Assembly: GCF_013133775.1 (NCBI RefSeq)
Contig: NZ_JABGBO010000012.1
Coordinates: 1-64,000 of the forward strand
From: Pelistega europaea
GTDB taxonomy: Bacteria > Pseudomonadota > Gammaproteobacteria > Burkholderiales > Burkholderiaceae_B
Reading direction: 5' to 3'
DNA: 64,000 nt
Shown: positions 54,256 to 62,791 of the stretch, piece after piece
Layout of the letters: every line of letters begins with the position of its first letter
Position numbering within the stretch: position 1 is the stretch's first letter
Position numbers and translations under genes: made by a program
The notes under the pieces: model-generated
Told to the model about the DNA's origin: nothing
Database searches by the model: none
Seen by the model: only the letters and a program-made list of their open reading frames with translations

Positions 54256-54283
54256 CTCCGTTGTTTTGACGGAGTTTTTATTT
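54256..54283 (+). terminator. Rho-independent terminator after prs (second)
   Basis: Stem CTCCGT / ACGGAG with a 7-base loop, followed by TTTTTATTT. It ensures that prs is separated from rplY. Confidence 0.8.
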
Positions 54284-54374
54284 AACTGATGTAACAACGA
54301 CGTTTGACTTGTGCGATATTTTGAGAAATGCACAAATTTTAGCGTAAGAGTTACGTTTTATTTTGGAGTTATCC

Positions 54375-55004
54375 ATGAAATTTTCTGCAACTACACGTAG
54401 CGTACAGGGATCGAGTGCGAGCCGCCGCCTGCGCCGTGCTGGTCGTTTGCCAGGTATCGTTTACGGTGGCAAGGGCGAAGCAACTAGCATTGAATTAGAT
54501 CACAACGAAATTTTCCATGCTGTGCGTAAAGAAGACTTTCACTCTTCAGTTCTTGAAATGAACCTAGACGGTAAAGTTGAAACTGTGTTATTACGTGCTG
54601 TTCAATGGCATGCTTACAAACCACAAGTATTGCATATTGATTTCCAACGCGTTGACGCTAATCAAAAACTTCACACTAAAGTGCCTTTCCACTTTGTTGG
54701 TGCAGAGGAGTCTCCTGCTGTTAAAGGTAGTGGCAACCAAGTAGCTCACATCGTTACTGAAATTGAAGTTTCTTGCTTGCCTAAGGATCTTCCACACTTT
54801 GTTGAAGTTGATTTGTCTAAACTAGAGGCAGGTGGTGTTGTTCACCTAAGCGATGTTGCTCCTCCTAAAGGTGTTGAATTCATCGTTCACGGTGATGATC
54901 CTGTTCTTGCTTCTGCTGTTGCTCCTAAGGGTGCAGTGGAAGGTGAAGAAGAGTCTGCTGAAGAAGCTGCTCCAGCAGCAGAACCACCAGCAGCAGCTGA
55001 ATAA
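54375..55004 (+). CDS. rplY: 50S ribosomal protein L25 (CTC type, general stress family)
   Basis: The chosen ATG 54375 (MKFSATTRSVQG) has TTGGAG upstream; a TTG at 54363 is in frame but not needed. 209 residues. The N-terminal L25 5S-rRNA-binding domain is followed by the C-terminal extension of the TL5/CTC class and a tail rich in Glu and Ala (GAVEGEEESAEEAAPAAEPP). The prs-rplY-pth neighbours are standard, here interrupted by the iron locus between rplY and pth. Confidence 0.95.
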   Translation: MKFSATTRSVQGSSASRRLRRAGRLPGIVYGGKGEATSIELDHNEIFHAVRKEDFHSSVLEMNLDGKVETVLLRAVQWHAYKPQVLHIDFQRVDANQKLHTKVPFHFVGAEESPAVKGSGNQVAHIVTEIEVSCLPKDLPHFVEVDLSKLEAGGVVHLSDVAPPKGVEFIVHGDDPVLASAVAPKGAVEGEEESAEEAAPAAEPPAAAE

Positions 55005-55080
55005 TTTTAGCTGTCTACACCACCAGAACGGTAGTTTAGTTTTTATAGGCTTACATGTTGTGGTGGTTTTCAAACTAATA

Positions 55081-55116
55081 AAACCCAATGTATCTTTCTA
55101 CATTGGGTTTTGTTTT
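55081..55116. terminator. bidirectional terminator between rplY and the iron locus
   Basis: Perfect 12-base stem AAACCCAATGTA / TACATTGGGTTT with a 6-base loop, followed by TGTTTTG on the plus strand and T-rich sequence on the minus strand. It serves convergent rplY and the siderophore-interacting gene. Confidence 0.85.
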
Positions 55117-55132
55117 GGGTACAGACTTCCCA

Positions 55133-55957
55133 TTATTCCTCTGGCATAGCATCCATAAAGGCATGGCGACTCTGATGGTACTGCTCCTCGCTTTCGCCTA
55201 ATCGCCAAAATGGTACAGCATAGCAGTATCGAGCAGGAACTTGCCATTGTTGGCGTACGATATGCCGTAATGAATCCACCATAGCGGCCTCTCCAGCAAT
55301 CCAATAGCGGGCATTTTCCGTCTCAGGACGACATTGAGAGAACTGCTGTATTAATGCTTCTAGTGAATGGTCTGGTGTAAAAGTATGGATTTTGACCTTG
55401 GTAGGTTTTTGTAAATTTTTGGGGGTATCGGATTCACAAGGTAGCCATAGCAATACATCACCATAGGTTGTTTCAGGTAAGTCTGCCAGAATAGCGGTAA
55501 TTGCAGGTAATGCACTTAAATCGCCAGCAAGAAGACAGGCATCAACACCACCTTCAAATAAATTTTTATCGCGAGGAGGGGTAATGCCAATCGTTTGTCC
55601 TATCTGTACATGCTCTGCAAAAGTAGAGGCAGGACCATTTTCTCCATGTAATACGAAATCAATACTTAAGCTACAGGCTTGCCTGTCAAAACCACTTAAG
55701 GTATAGGAGCGTTTGATGGGTGCTGTTGCCTTGTTTAACCAACGTGGACCTCTATCTGTTATTTGAGGCAGTTCGGGTTTGGTTTGTCCTGGCAGGGGAA
55801 GAAAAATCTTAATATGTGCCCCATTACGTTCAAAGGGGTAATCAAAGAGTTCAGCATTATGAAAGACAATACGACGCAGATTGGGGCTAATATCATACCA
55901 GCTTTGTACTTGGATTAACCGTGGTCGTTTAGGGTTAGAAAAAGATGTTGTATCCAT
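55133..55957 (-). CDS. siderophore-interacting protein / NAD(P)H-dependent ferric-siderophore reductase (ViuB/YqjH family)
   Basis: 274 residues. FAD_binding_9 domain with the RRIVFHNAELFDYPFERNGAHIKIFLP region and RSYTLSGFD (flavin binding); the C-terminal SIP domain has LLAGDLSALPAI and YWIAGEAAMVDSLR. It reduces Fe(III) of a ferric siderophore in the cytoplasm. It is the last gene of the iron locus, 84 bases after the esterase, and is followed by a terminator. Confidence 0.88.
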   Translation of the reverse strand: MDTTSFSNPKRPRLIQVQSWYDISPNLRRIVFHNAELFDYPFERNGAHIKIFLPLPGQTKPELPQITDRGPRWLNKATAPIKRSYTLSGFDRQACSLSIDFVLHGENGPASTFAEHVQIGQTIGITPPRDKNLFEGGVDACLLAGDLSALPAITAILADLPETTYGDVLLWLPCESDTPKNLQKPTKVKIHTFTPDHSLEALIQQFSQCRPETENARYWIAGEAAMVDSLRHIVRQQWQVPARYCYAVPFWRLGESEEQYHQSRHAFMDAMPEE

Positions 55958-56041
55958 TGATGTATTCTATGATTTAAGTGTTGATAGATTTAAACTTTCG
56001 GCATGTGTCTATGAGGATTGCCGCAGTTTTTTGAGCAGTTA

Positions 56042-57022
56042 TCATGGTTGTCCTTTTGTTGTGTTTGTAGGGGTAGTTGTAGCAATATCAATGGCACGTA
56101 AAAATGAACCTGAAAATAGGCTACCATGGGTGTCATTAGGATAATCTTGATAGTGTACTTTTAAGCCAGGCAATGCACTTAATCGTTGTGCAAATTGACG
56201 ATGTAATTCAGGTGTAGCTGTAGCAGCTGCTTTTTCTCGTGCCTGAATTAGTTTTTGTTGTTCTGCATTTTGACCGACTTTCTTGCGTTCTTTACCACTT
56301 TTTTCTATCCAAAGTTGGGTGTGATGAAACTGAGGTGATTGTGCGAGAATGGTATCCATTTGTTGCATGAAAAGCCCAGATTGCCACCATAATGAGGGGT
56401 CTGCAGCAATATATTGTGAGAAACCAGCTTGATGGAATAGTGCATAAAGTACAAACAAACCTCCGTAGGAGTGCCCCCAGAGCGTCTGCTGTTGAGTATT
56501 TAAAGGGACTAATTTAGCGACTTCTGGGCGAATCTGTTGAGTAATCAGTTGCAGGTATTCTTCTGCGCCACCGTTTTTGCGACTAGGATTTAAAGCGTCC
56601 ACAAGAGGCTTCCCATCGGTGTCTGGTGGAGTATAGTCATAGGCACGAGCATCTCCATCTAGCCTTAAATTGTTGGCAGGTGCAATGAAGACAAAAACAA
56701 GTGGAGACTCCACTGATAGCCGTCGTAATTGCTGTGCATTTAGTAGCTCTGGTAAGGCATTGCCGTCTAAGGCAAATAGTGCTGGAAATCCTGTAGCTGT
56801 GGGTTTTCTATCAGGGATAAGAATATGCACACGATGACGAGGGGCTCCTTGAGCATCCTTAAAATCCACTGTTTGAAAACGATACCCAGTATTTTTTTGA
56901 GTAAAAAGACTTAAATCCGCTTGGCGAGTCATATCAGGCGGAGTATTTGCTTTTGTGTGTGCTAGGCTGTTGACAGCCGGTAAGACTGCCAACAGTAATG
57001 AGACAATAAAATAACGTATCAT
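56042..57022 (-). CDS. alpha/beta hydrolase esterase (IroE/Fes-like, PF00756 type)
   Basis: 326 residues with a signal peptide (MIRYFIVSLLLAVLPAVNSLAH), so it is periplasmic. Nucleophile in WGHSYGG, and a probable catalytic His in NDTHGSLFSGSF. The N-terminal TVDFKDAQGAPRHRVHILIPDRKP is typical of enterobactin-type esterases. It probably cleaves a cyclic or linear catecholate siderophore after uptake. Its start overlaps the stop of the preceding gene (ATGA). Confidence 0.85.
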   Translation of the reverse strand: MIRYFIVSLLLAVLPAVNSLAHTKANTPPDMTRQADLSLFTQKNTGYRFQTVDFKDAQGAPRHRVHILIPDRKPTATGFPALFALDGNALPELLNAQQLRRLSVESPLVFVFIAPANNLRLDGDARAYDYTPPDTDGKPLVDALNPSRKNGGAEEYLQLITQQIRPEVAKLVPLNTQQQTLWGHSYGGLFVLYALFHQAGFSQYIAADPSLWWQSGLFMQQMDTILAQSPQFHHTQLWIEKSGKERKKVGQNAEQQKLIQAREKAAATATPELHRQFAQRLSALPGLKVHYQDYPNDTHGSLFSGSFLRAIDIATTTPTNTTKGQP

Positions 57023-57717
57023 TTTTGAATTAAACGAGCATCTGCATTAAAACCGCGTTTAGCATCAGGTTTTGCAGTATTAAATTCACGGAAAGTGCTG
57101 TTGATAGAGACTTTGAGTGGTTTGCCATTAATATCAGCAGAAGCAGAAAGTTTCACACCACCGCCACTTGTTTCACCACTTTCCATATCAGGTAATTGTA
57201 ATTCATCTACTTTCACTGTGACATTAGCAAGTTGAGCTTCTTTTTTTACAATTTGTTGTCCACGAGGGCGAATCTTGTCTTCTTTTTTGAATTCAGGAAC
57301 ATCAGTCTTGTCAATGATTAGACCCAAGGCAAGGACAGAGGCATGGTCAAGTTCAACTTTTCCATCCTTGACAGGGATTCCCAACAATAATTTAATGCCA
57401 CGGTGGATATGACGGCTATCCATCCAGCCGTTTCCTTCTTTAAGAGGAAGGGCATCGGCGGCTAATGAATAATTACGACTCATTACTTGGATTTTATAGC
57501 CAGGAACTTTTTCTTTGCCTAATCCATCATAAATATCATTAACTAACTCTGGAGCTGTTCCTTGTGCATTGCCAAGTACACGAGCTGAGGTTTCAAAAAC
57601 GCTAACGTCTTGTCCTGCATAATTGACGGTTTGCTGATGCCCAAACCCTTTAGCTAAGGTTACAGAACTAGCTAGACTGAGAGATGCGGCCAAAAGTATC
57701 TTAGAAAATCTTTTCAT
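57019..57717 (-). CDS. exported protein of unknown function in the iron locus
   Basis: 232 residues with a signal peptide (MKRFSKILLAASLSLASSVTLA). I do not recognise a domain. The mature protein is rich in Lys, Asp and Val with alternating beta-like segments (VSVFETSARVLGNA; VKLSASADINGKPLKVSINSTF). A repeat-like rhythm suggests a periplasmic beta protein. It lies directly upstream of the esterase with an ATGA overlap and behind the TonB receptor, with a Fur-like box 128 bases upstream, so a role in siderophore handling is plausible. Confidence 0.7.
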   Translation of the reverse strand: MKRFSKILLAASLSLASSVTLAKGFGHQQTVNYAGQDVSVFETSARVLGNAQGTAPELVNDIYDGLGKEKVPGYKIQVMSRNYSLAADALPLKEGNGWMDSRHIHRGIKLLLGIPVKDGKVELDHASVLALGLIIDKTDVPEFKKEDKIRPRGQQIVKKEAQLANVTVKVDELQLPDMESGETSGGGVKLSASADINGKPLKVSINSTFREFNTAKPDAKRGFNADARLIQK

Positions 57718-57844
57718 TTTGATAACATCCTATTAAAAAATTGATGTATATGGCTTGTAAGAAAATTAAGGCATACTCATATAAAAAAGGAGTATGAACT
57801 GTTTAAGTACAGAATCCCATTATCATAAACAGCCAATATAATAT

Positions 57845-57863
57845 TGAGAATGAGAATTATTAT
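57845..57863 (-). promoter_or_regulatory. Fur-box-like site before the unknown protein gene
   Basis: TGAGAATGAGAATTATTAT resembles the Fur consensus of repeated GATAAT-type hexamers. It lies about 130 bases upstream of the 57717 start codon, on the promoter side. Read by eye. Confidence 0.5.
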
Positions 57864-57993
57864 ATATAAATAAAAGAAAAAAGGGAAAGTCATTCAGGGG
57901 CTTTCCCTAAATTTCTGCTTCCTCCATCTGCTTTATGGGTGCATGATGGAGGCTAGTCATCATCATAAATACTTATAAGCATTCATAAGAAAA

Positions 57994-59659
57994 CTAGAAG
58001 TTAAGTCTTAGACTAGCGTAGTAAGAGCGTCCATGTTGGTTGAAGGTTTGTGCATTAAATGCTGACTCATTGCTGCGATAGAGTTTTTTATCAAAAATAT
58101 TACTTACACCAACACGAACTTGACCATGTTTCCATGTATAGCCTACATTAGCTCCAACAATGCCATAGCTTGGTACCTCAAGAGATTGGGTATAGCGAGT
58201 CTCTAGGTTTTTAGTGGCTACACTACGCGGTTTAATACGTCCGTATTGTGTGTAGGTAATATTGGCATCCCAGTTCTCATTAGGAATCCATGAGAGGGTA
58301 CTGTTAACAGTATATTTAGGGATTAATGATAATGGGTTGCCTTGATAGTCTTCGGATTTTTGCATATAAGTGAAGTTAGTACTCCATTTAAGGGTATTGT
58401 GTAGTGGAATCACAAGATTTCCTTCTATCCCTGCAATAGTTGCACTAGGTGTATTTACCCATTCTAAAAAACTATATTGTGTGGCTGTAGTAGCTCCCCC
58501 TCGTCCTCCAGAACCACCACGTCCACCGCTTCCACCAGAAGAGCGTACAGTAAAATCATCTACAGCATAATCACTTGCAGTAATTTTATTGGTATAGTGG
58601 TTATGGAAATAGGTGAGAGACGCTTGATAGCCATTTTTCTGAAATTCAATGCCCATCATGTGTCAATGCAAAAGACTCGCGATAAATACGTGAGGTTTCT
58701 TCTACTCCATCTGCTAGTAGCTGTGAGGTAATACCACCTGCATTACTATTTTGTGTATCACCATTATAGATATTACCTTGGCGACTAAAGCTTGCATCTA
58801 ATGTCAAACTATGATTATCATTTAGCTTCCAGTCAAAGCGTGCTGCAATATCTTTATTACGCACTCCCTCAATACCTGCAGCAGTAGCAGATCCAGCAGC
58901 ACTGTTAATAGTAGGAGAGTCTGCATCAGTTTTGTTCATGCTACCATAGATGCGGAATGCCAATTTATCATTGACAATAGGACCACTAAATAAGAAACCT
59001 ATACGGTTAGTGGCTCCTTCATCGCTATCTTCAGGACGATTAGTATAGTAGCTGACATAACCAGAATATTCATTGGTGATTTTCTTAGTAGTAATATTAA
59101 CCACACCACCCATTGCACCAGAGCCATAACGTGCTGCAGCAGGGCCGCGAATGACTTCAATAGACTCAATTGCTTCAGGTGGAACCCAATTACTATCGCC
59201 AGTGGTGTTGCGTTCTCCGCGCATACTGATTCGAGCTGTATTGCGTGAGGTGACAGGTTTGCCATCAATAAGAATCAGAGTATTTTCTGGACCCATACCA
59301 CGTAAATCAATTTGGCGCTTGTTACCGCGCTGTCCTGATGCTGTATTTCCTGTTAGATTGACACCTGGCATAGTACGTACAATTTCGGATATATCGTTAA
59401 CAACAGGGGTACGTTCCAAATCTTTGCTTGTAATAATTGAGGCTCCTAGCGATTGTTGTAACTGTTGTTCTGCAGTAGCATAGACTTTATCAAGGGTAAC
59501 AACACTTGTGTCGTCCGTAGAGGGTGTTGTGTTGGTTGTTGTGGTATTGGTTGCGGTGTGTACGGTGTCTGGGGTTGATGGGGATGTAGCAGATTGAGCA
59601 TATACTGTGCTACTTAGTAAAAGGGATAAAACAGACAAATGCAGAGGGGTTGACTGCAT
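57994..59659 (-). pseudogene. enterobactin-type TonB-dependent receptor (FepA/BfeA/IroN class), broken by internal deletion and frame change
   Basis: Two open frames on the minus strand: residues 1-337 (59659-58646) with a signal peptide, TonB-like N-terminus, plug (RGMGPENTLILIDGKPV, RGPAAARYGSGAMGG) and the first barrel strands ending ALTHDGH; and 221 residues (58659-57994) beginning MMGIEFQKNGYQAS and ending with the C-terminal YYASLRLNF. Compared with FepA about 200 residues between the ALTWNG-like and KEIGLEF-like positions are missing and the frames differ. Either half cannot form a whole barrel, so the receptor is probably dead. The C-terminal half has a Gly-rich insert. Confidence 0.8.
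58646..58660 (-). other. deletion junction in the TonB receptor
   Basis: The minus strand reads ACACATGATGGGCATTGAA. Upstream frame ...T-H-D-G-H-stop and downstream frame M-M-G-I-E share this junction. An ancestral HDGHW and an xMGIEF site would both have contained ATGGGCATTG-like DNA, so recombination between short direct repeats is a likely cause (inference). Confidence 0.55.
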
Positions 59660-59984
59660 GAAATCTCTCCTATATTAGGGTTAAAAAAGTAGTTTCATTA
59701 TGCTTTATTGATAATCAAAATGAGAATTGTTATCACCAATAACAATTTACATTATGAAATAATTTTGGCTTTGCTAATGATGGCATCAATAAAGGATGTT
59801 AGAAAATAGCCAGAAAAATAAATTCATTTCTTTTACATTTAGTAATTTATCAGTGTGATTTGAAATAATAACGCTGTTTGAAAACAACGCTAGTAACAGA
59901 GTTTATCTGTCTGAGAAAAAAGAAGAAATCCCTGCTAGGTGGATGATTAGATTAAAATACGCTATTCACATCACAGGAATTACT
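59660..59984. other. intergenic stretch between TonB receptor and pth
   Basis: About 325 bases. It holds the Fur-like box and the receptor promoter on one side and the pth upstream region on the other. No further gene is seen. Confidence 0.4.
59717..59735 (-). promoter_or_regulatory. Fur-box-like site before the TonB receptor
   Basis: AAAATGAGAATTGTTATCA, preceded by GATAATC (59710-59716), lies about 60 bases upstream of the receptor start at 59659 and resembles the Fur consensus, in line with iron repression. Confidence 0.6.
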
Positions 59985-60584
59985 ATGTCAGATATTTCAA
60001 TTCGGTTGATTGTGGGGCTAGGGAATCCAGGTCCTCAATACGAAGCAACTCGTCATAATGTAGGGTTTTGGTTAGCGGATCAAGTAGCGGAAGACTATAA
60101 GACAAACTTTGCCATGGAAAGTTCATTACATGGTCAATTGGCAAAGTTTAAGACCTTAAATGGCAATGTTTATGTACTCAAGCCAACTACCTATATGAAT
60201 CGTTCTGGGCAGGCGGTACGTGCGGTAGCCCAGTTTTATAAAATCTCTGTTGAGGAGATTTTGGTATTGCATGACGAACTGGATATTCCTCCAGGTGAGA
60301 TTAAGCTAAAAAAAGGTGGCGGTCATGCTGGGCACAATGGTTTAAGGGATATCCAAGCACAGATGGGAAGTCCTGAATTCTGGCGTTTGCGTATTGGTGT
60401 GGGGCATCCACGCACACTGGGACTAGCACAACAGGTCGCCGATTATGTGCTACATCCACCCCGTAAGGAAGATATGTCACTCATTGAGGGGAGTCTGACT
60501 CGTGGTAGGGTTAGCATAGAGGCTTTATTAAAAGGGGATAAAAATCTTGCTTCACGTGCATTAGCAGCCCCTAAAAATGGTTAA
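59985..60584 (+). CDS. pth: peptidyl-tRNA hydrolase
   Basis: The chosen start is ATG 59985 ([16 protein letters not shown]), 199 residues, the usual size. The catalytic region [14 protein letters not shown] (His of the active site), [14 protein letters not shown] and HDELDIPPG are all present. It frees tRNA from stalled peptidyl-tRNA. A frame to 59943 adds unneeded residues. Confidence 0.96.
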   Translation: MSDISIRLIVGLGNPGPQYEATRHNVGFWLADQVAEDYKTNFAMESSLHGQLAKFKTLNGNVYVLKPTTYMNRSGQAVRAVAQFYKISVEEILVLHDELDIPPGEIKLKKGGGHAGHNGLRDIQAQMGSPEFWRLRIGVGHPRTLGLAQQVADYVLHPPRKEDMSLIEGSLTRGRVSIEALLKGDKNLASRALAAPKNG

Positions 60585-60719
60585 TTTATCGACAAGTGGG
60601 CTAATCATAGTGTGATAATGGGTACTTGCCATATAGCAAGGGATAAAGTGCATATGCATTCTATGTTGGCATACCCATGGTATTTATGGAAAATAGCAAT
60701 AACAAAAGGATTAAAACCT

Positions 60720-61499
60720 ATGAAAAATAACAGCATTTCTTTTTTTCAAGATTTGCACGACTTTTTGCAGTACATAAAAAAACCTTCTCTCGGTGTGCGT
60801 TTACCCGTGCGTCGTGGGGATGGTTGGTGGAGTGATTTTAAAGTACATACATCGTTTAAGCTATTGTGGAAGTGGTTGTTTTTTCTATGGTTTTTTAATA
60901 TGGTAGTGCTTGGACCTCTGGCATTAGTTGCGTCAGAAGAGTTAGGGGCCACACACCGGATTAAAGTGGATACCCCCTATCTGGTGCTACTAGCTGCGGT
61001 TTGGGCTCCTTTGGTAGAAGAGTTGCTGTTTCGATATGGATTGCGCCGTCCTAAGCTAGCATTGGTATATATTCCTTTGTTAATTTTTGTCTTTATTAGC
61101 AAAATGCTCTGGCTAAATATTGCCATCGTAGGATGTATTGTCCTGTCATTTGTGCTATTAGACTTAAAAAGGCAAACTGGTGAGGCTCAAGCTCTACCTT
61201 TTGCTTGGAGGCAACGGTATTGCACTTTCTTTCCGTGGGTATTTCATGGTTCAGTTTTGGTTTTTGCGAGTTTGCATTTAATGAATTATGAGTTACCTGC
61301 ACTAGGTGATATGTGGCTCTTGCCATTTTTAATTCTCCCACAATGGCTAACAGGCATGGTTATAGCGTGGATGCGTGTGCGCGATAGTTTTGCTTGCGGA
61401 GTGGTGATGCATGCCTTATTTAATGGGGTGCCAGTATTGTTACTATGGATGGCTTTGCAGTTTGTTCCCGCAGAAGCCTTGTCATGGATGTTTTCATAG
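60720..61499 (+). CDS. CPBP family intramembrane glutamic endopeptidase
   Basis: The chosen start is ATG 60720 (MKNNSISFFQ) with AAAAGGA upstream, 259 residues; the frame extends to 60612. The membrane protease motif EELLFRYG (EExxxR) and the C-terminal HALFNGVP (HxxxN) are present, together with ASLHLMNY, so the three conserved motifs are met. Bacterial members act in prenyl-protein-like processing or peptide maturation; the substrate is unknown. It lies between pth and ychF, which are usually adjacent, so it may be an insertion. Confidence 0.85.
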   Translation: MKNNSISFFQDLHDFLQYIKKPSLGVRLPVRRGDGWWSDFKVHTSFKLLWKWLFFLWFFNMVVLGPLALVASEELGATHRIKVDTPYLVLLAAVWAPLVEELLFRYGLRRPKLALVYIPLLIFVFISKMLWLNIAIVGCIVLSFVLLDLKRQTGEAQALPFAWRQRYCTFFPWVFHGSVLVFASLHLMNYELPALGDMWLLPFLILPQWLTGMVIAWMRVRDSFACGVVMHALFNGVPVLLLWMALQFVPAEALSWMFS

Positions 61500-61579
61500 A
61501 GTGAATTTTGCTAAAATCATTCTTACTGTATTTAGTTGATGTCTCTTAACATAGAGACTTTTTATTTTTAAGGATTATT

Positions 61580-62671
61580 ATGGCTTTACAATGTGGCATT
61601 GTTGGTTTGCCTAACGTGGGAAAATCCACACTTTTTAATGCGTTGACAAAAGCAGGAATTGCAGCAGAAAACTATCCTTTCTGTACGATTGAGCCCAATG
61701 TGGGTATTGTAGAAGTACCAGACCCTCGTCTAAATCAGCTGGCTGAAATTGTAAAGCCTGAGCGTATTTTACCTGCAACAGTAGAGTTTGTGGATATTGC
61801 GGGACTTGTGGCAGGGGCTTCTAAAGGAGAGGGTTTAGGGAATCAGTTTTTGGCCAATATCCGTGAAACAGATGCGGTTGTGCATGTAGTGCGTTGTTTT
61901 GAAGATGCGAATGTTGTTCACGTGGCTGGTAAGGTTGATCCAGTCAATGATATTGAAGTGATTAATACGGAATTAGCTTTAGCAGACTTGGCAACAGCTG
62001 AAAAAGCATTATTAAAATCACAAAAAGTAGCCCGTGCAGGTGATAAAGATGCACAGAAACTCACGGCAGTACTAGAGAAAATCGTTCCTGTATTAAACGA
62101 AGCCAAAGCCATTCGTTCTCTTGGTTTGGATGAAGAGGAGCTTGCTGTAATTAAGCCTTATGGTTTTATTACAGCTAAGCCTGCGATGTATGTGGCTAAT
62201 GTGAAGGAAGATGGTTTTGAAAACAATCCCCATCTAGAGGCAGTGCAAAAATATGCTGCTGCCGAAAATGCTCCAGTCGTTGCGGTATGTGCTGCTATTG
62301 AAGCAGAAATTGCTGACTTGGATGATGCCGATAAAGAAATGTTTTTGGCAGATATGGGTATGGAGGAACCTGGTCTAAACCGAGTAATTCGTGCTGGCTT
62401 TAAATTGCTAGGATTGCAAACTTATTTCACAGCAGGAGTCAAGGAAGTACGTGCATGGACCATCCATGTTGGCGATACAGCACCCAAAGCAGCAGGGGTT
62501 ATTCACTCTGATTTTGAGCGAGGTTTTATCCGTGCTCAGACAATAGCTTTTGAAGACTTTATTCAATATAAAGGTGAGCAAGGTGCAAAAGAAGCAGGCA
62601 AGATGCGTGCAGAGGGCAAGGATTACGTTGTTAAAGACGGTGATGTATTGAACTTCTTGTTTAATGTTTAG
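61580..62671 (+). CDS. ychF: redox-regulated ATPase YchF (Obg-like)
   Basis: 363 residues, normal length. Walker [15 protein letters not shown], switch region [19 protein letters not shown] and the altered G4 motif NVKE that favours ATP. The C-terminal TGS-like domain has [31 protein letters not shown]. It binds the ribosome and ATP. The pth-ychF order is a standard proteobacterial pair. Confidence 0.97.
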   Translation: MALQCGIVGLPNVGKSTLFNALTKAGIAAENYPFCTIEPNVGIVEVPDPRLNQLAEIVKPERILPATVEFVDIAGLVAGASKGEGLGNQFLANIRETDAVVHVVRCFEDANVVHVAGKVDPVNDIEVINTELALADLATAEKALLKSQKVARAGDKDAQKLTAVLEKIVPVLNEAKAIRSLGLDEEELAVIKPYGFITAKPAMYVANVKEDGFENNPHLEAVQKYAAAENAPVVAVCAAIEAEIADLDDADKEMFLADMGMEEPGLNRVIRAGFKLLGLQTYFTAGVKEVRAWTIHVGDTAPKAAGVIHSDFERGFIRAQTIAFEDFIQYKGEQGAKEAGKMRAEGKDYVVKDGDVLNFLFNV

Positions 62672-62684
62672 TGTTTCCAATAAA

Positions 62685-62720
62685 GGGTTGGTTTGAGGAT
62701 ATGGGATAAACCAACTCTTG
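62685..62720 (+). terminator. hairpin after ychF, weak terminator
   Basis: 10-base stem GGGTTGGTTT / AAACCAACTC (one G-T pair) with a 13-base loop, followed by TTGTTGTTG rather than a clean T-run. It may act as a weak terminator or as an RNA end structure. Confidence 0.45.
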
Positions 62721-62791
62721 TTGTTGATGTAATAAGTCTCCCTGATGTTTGCTTGGTATGGTTGTCTATGATGGCCAATAGGATGTAAGCA

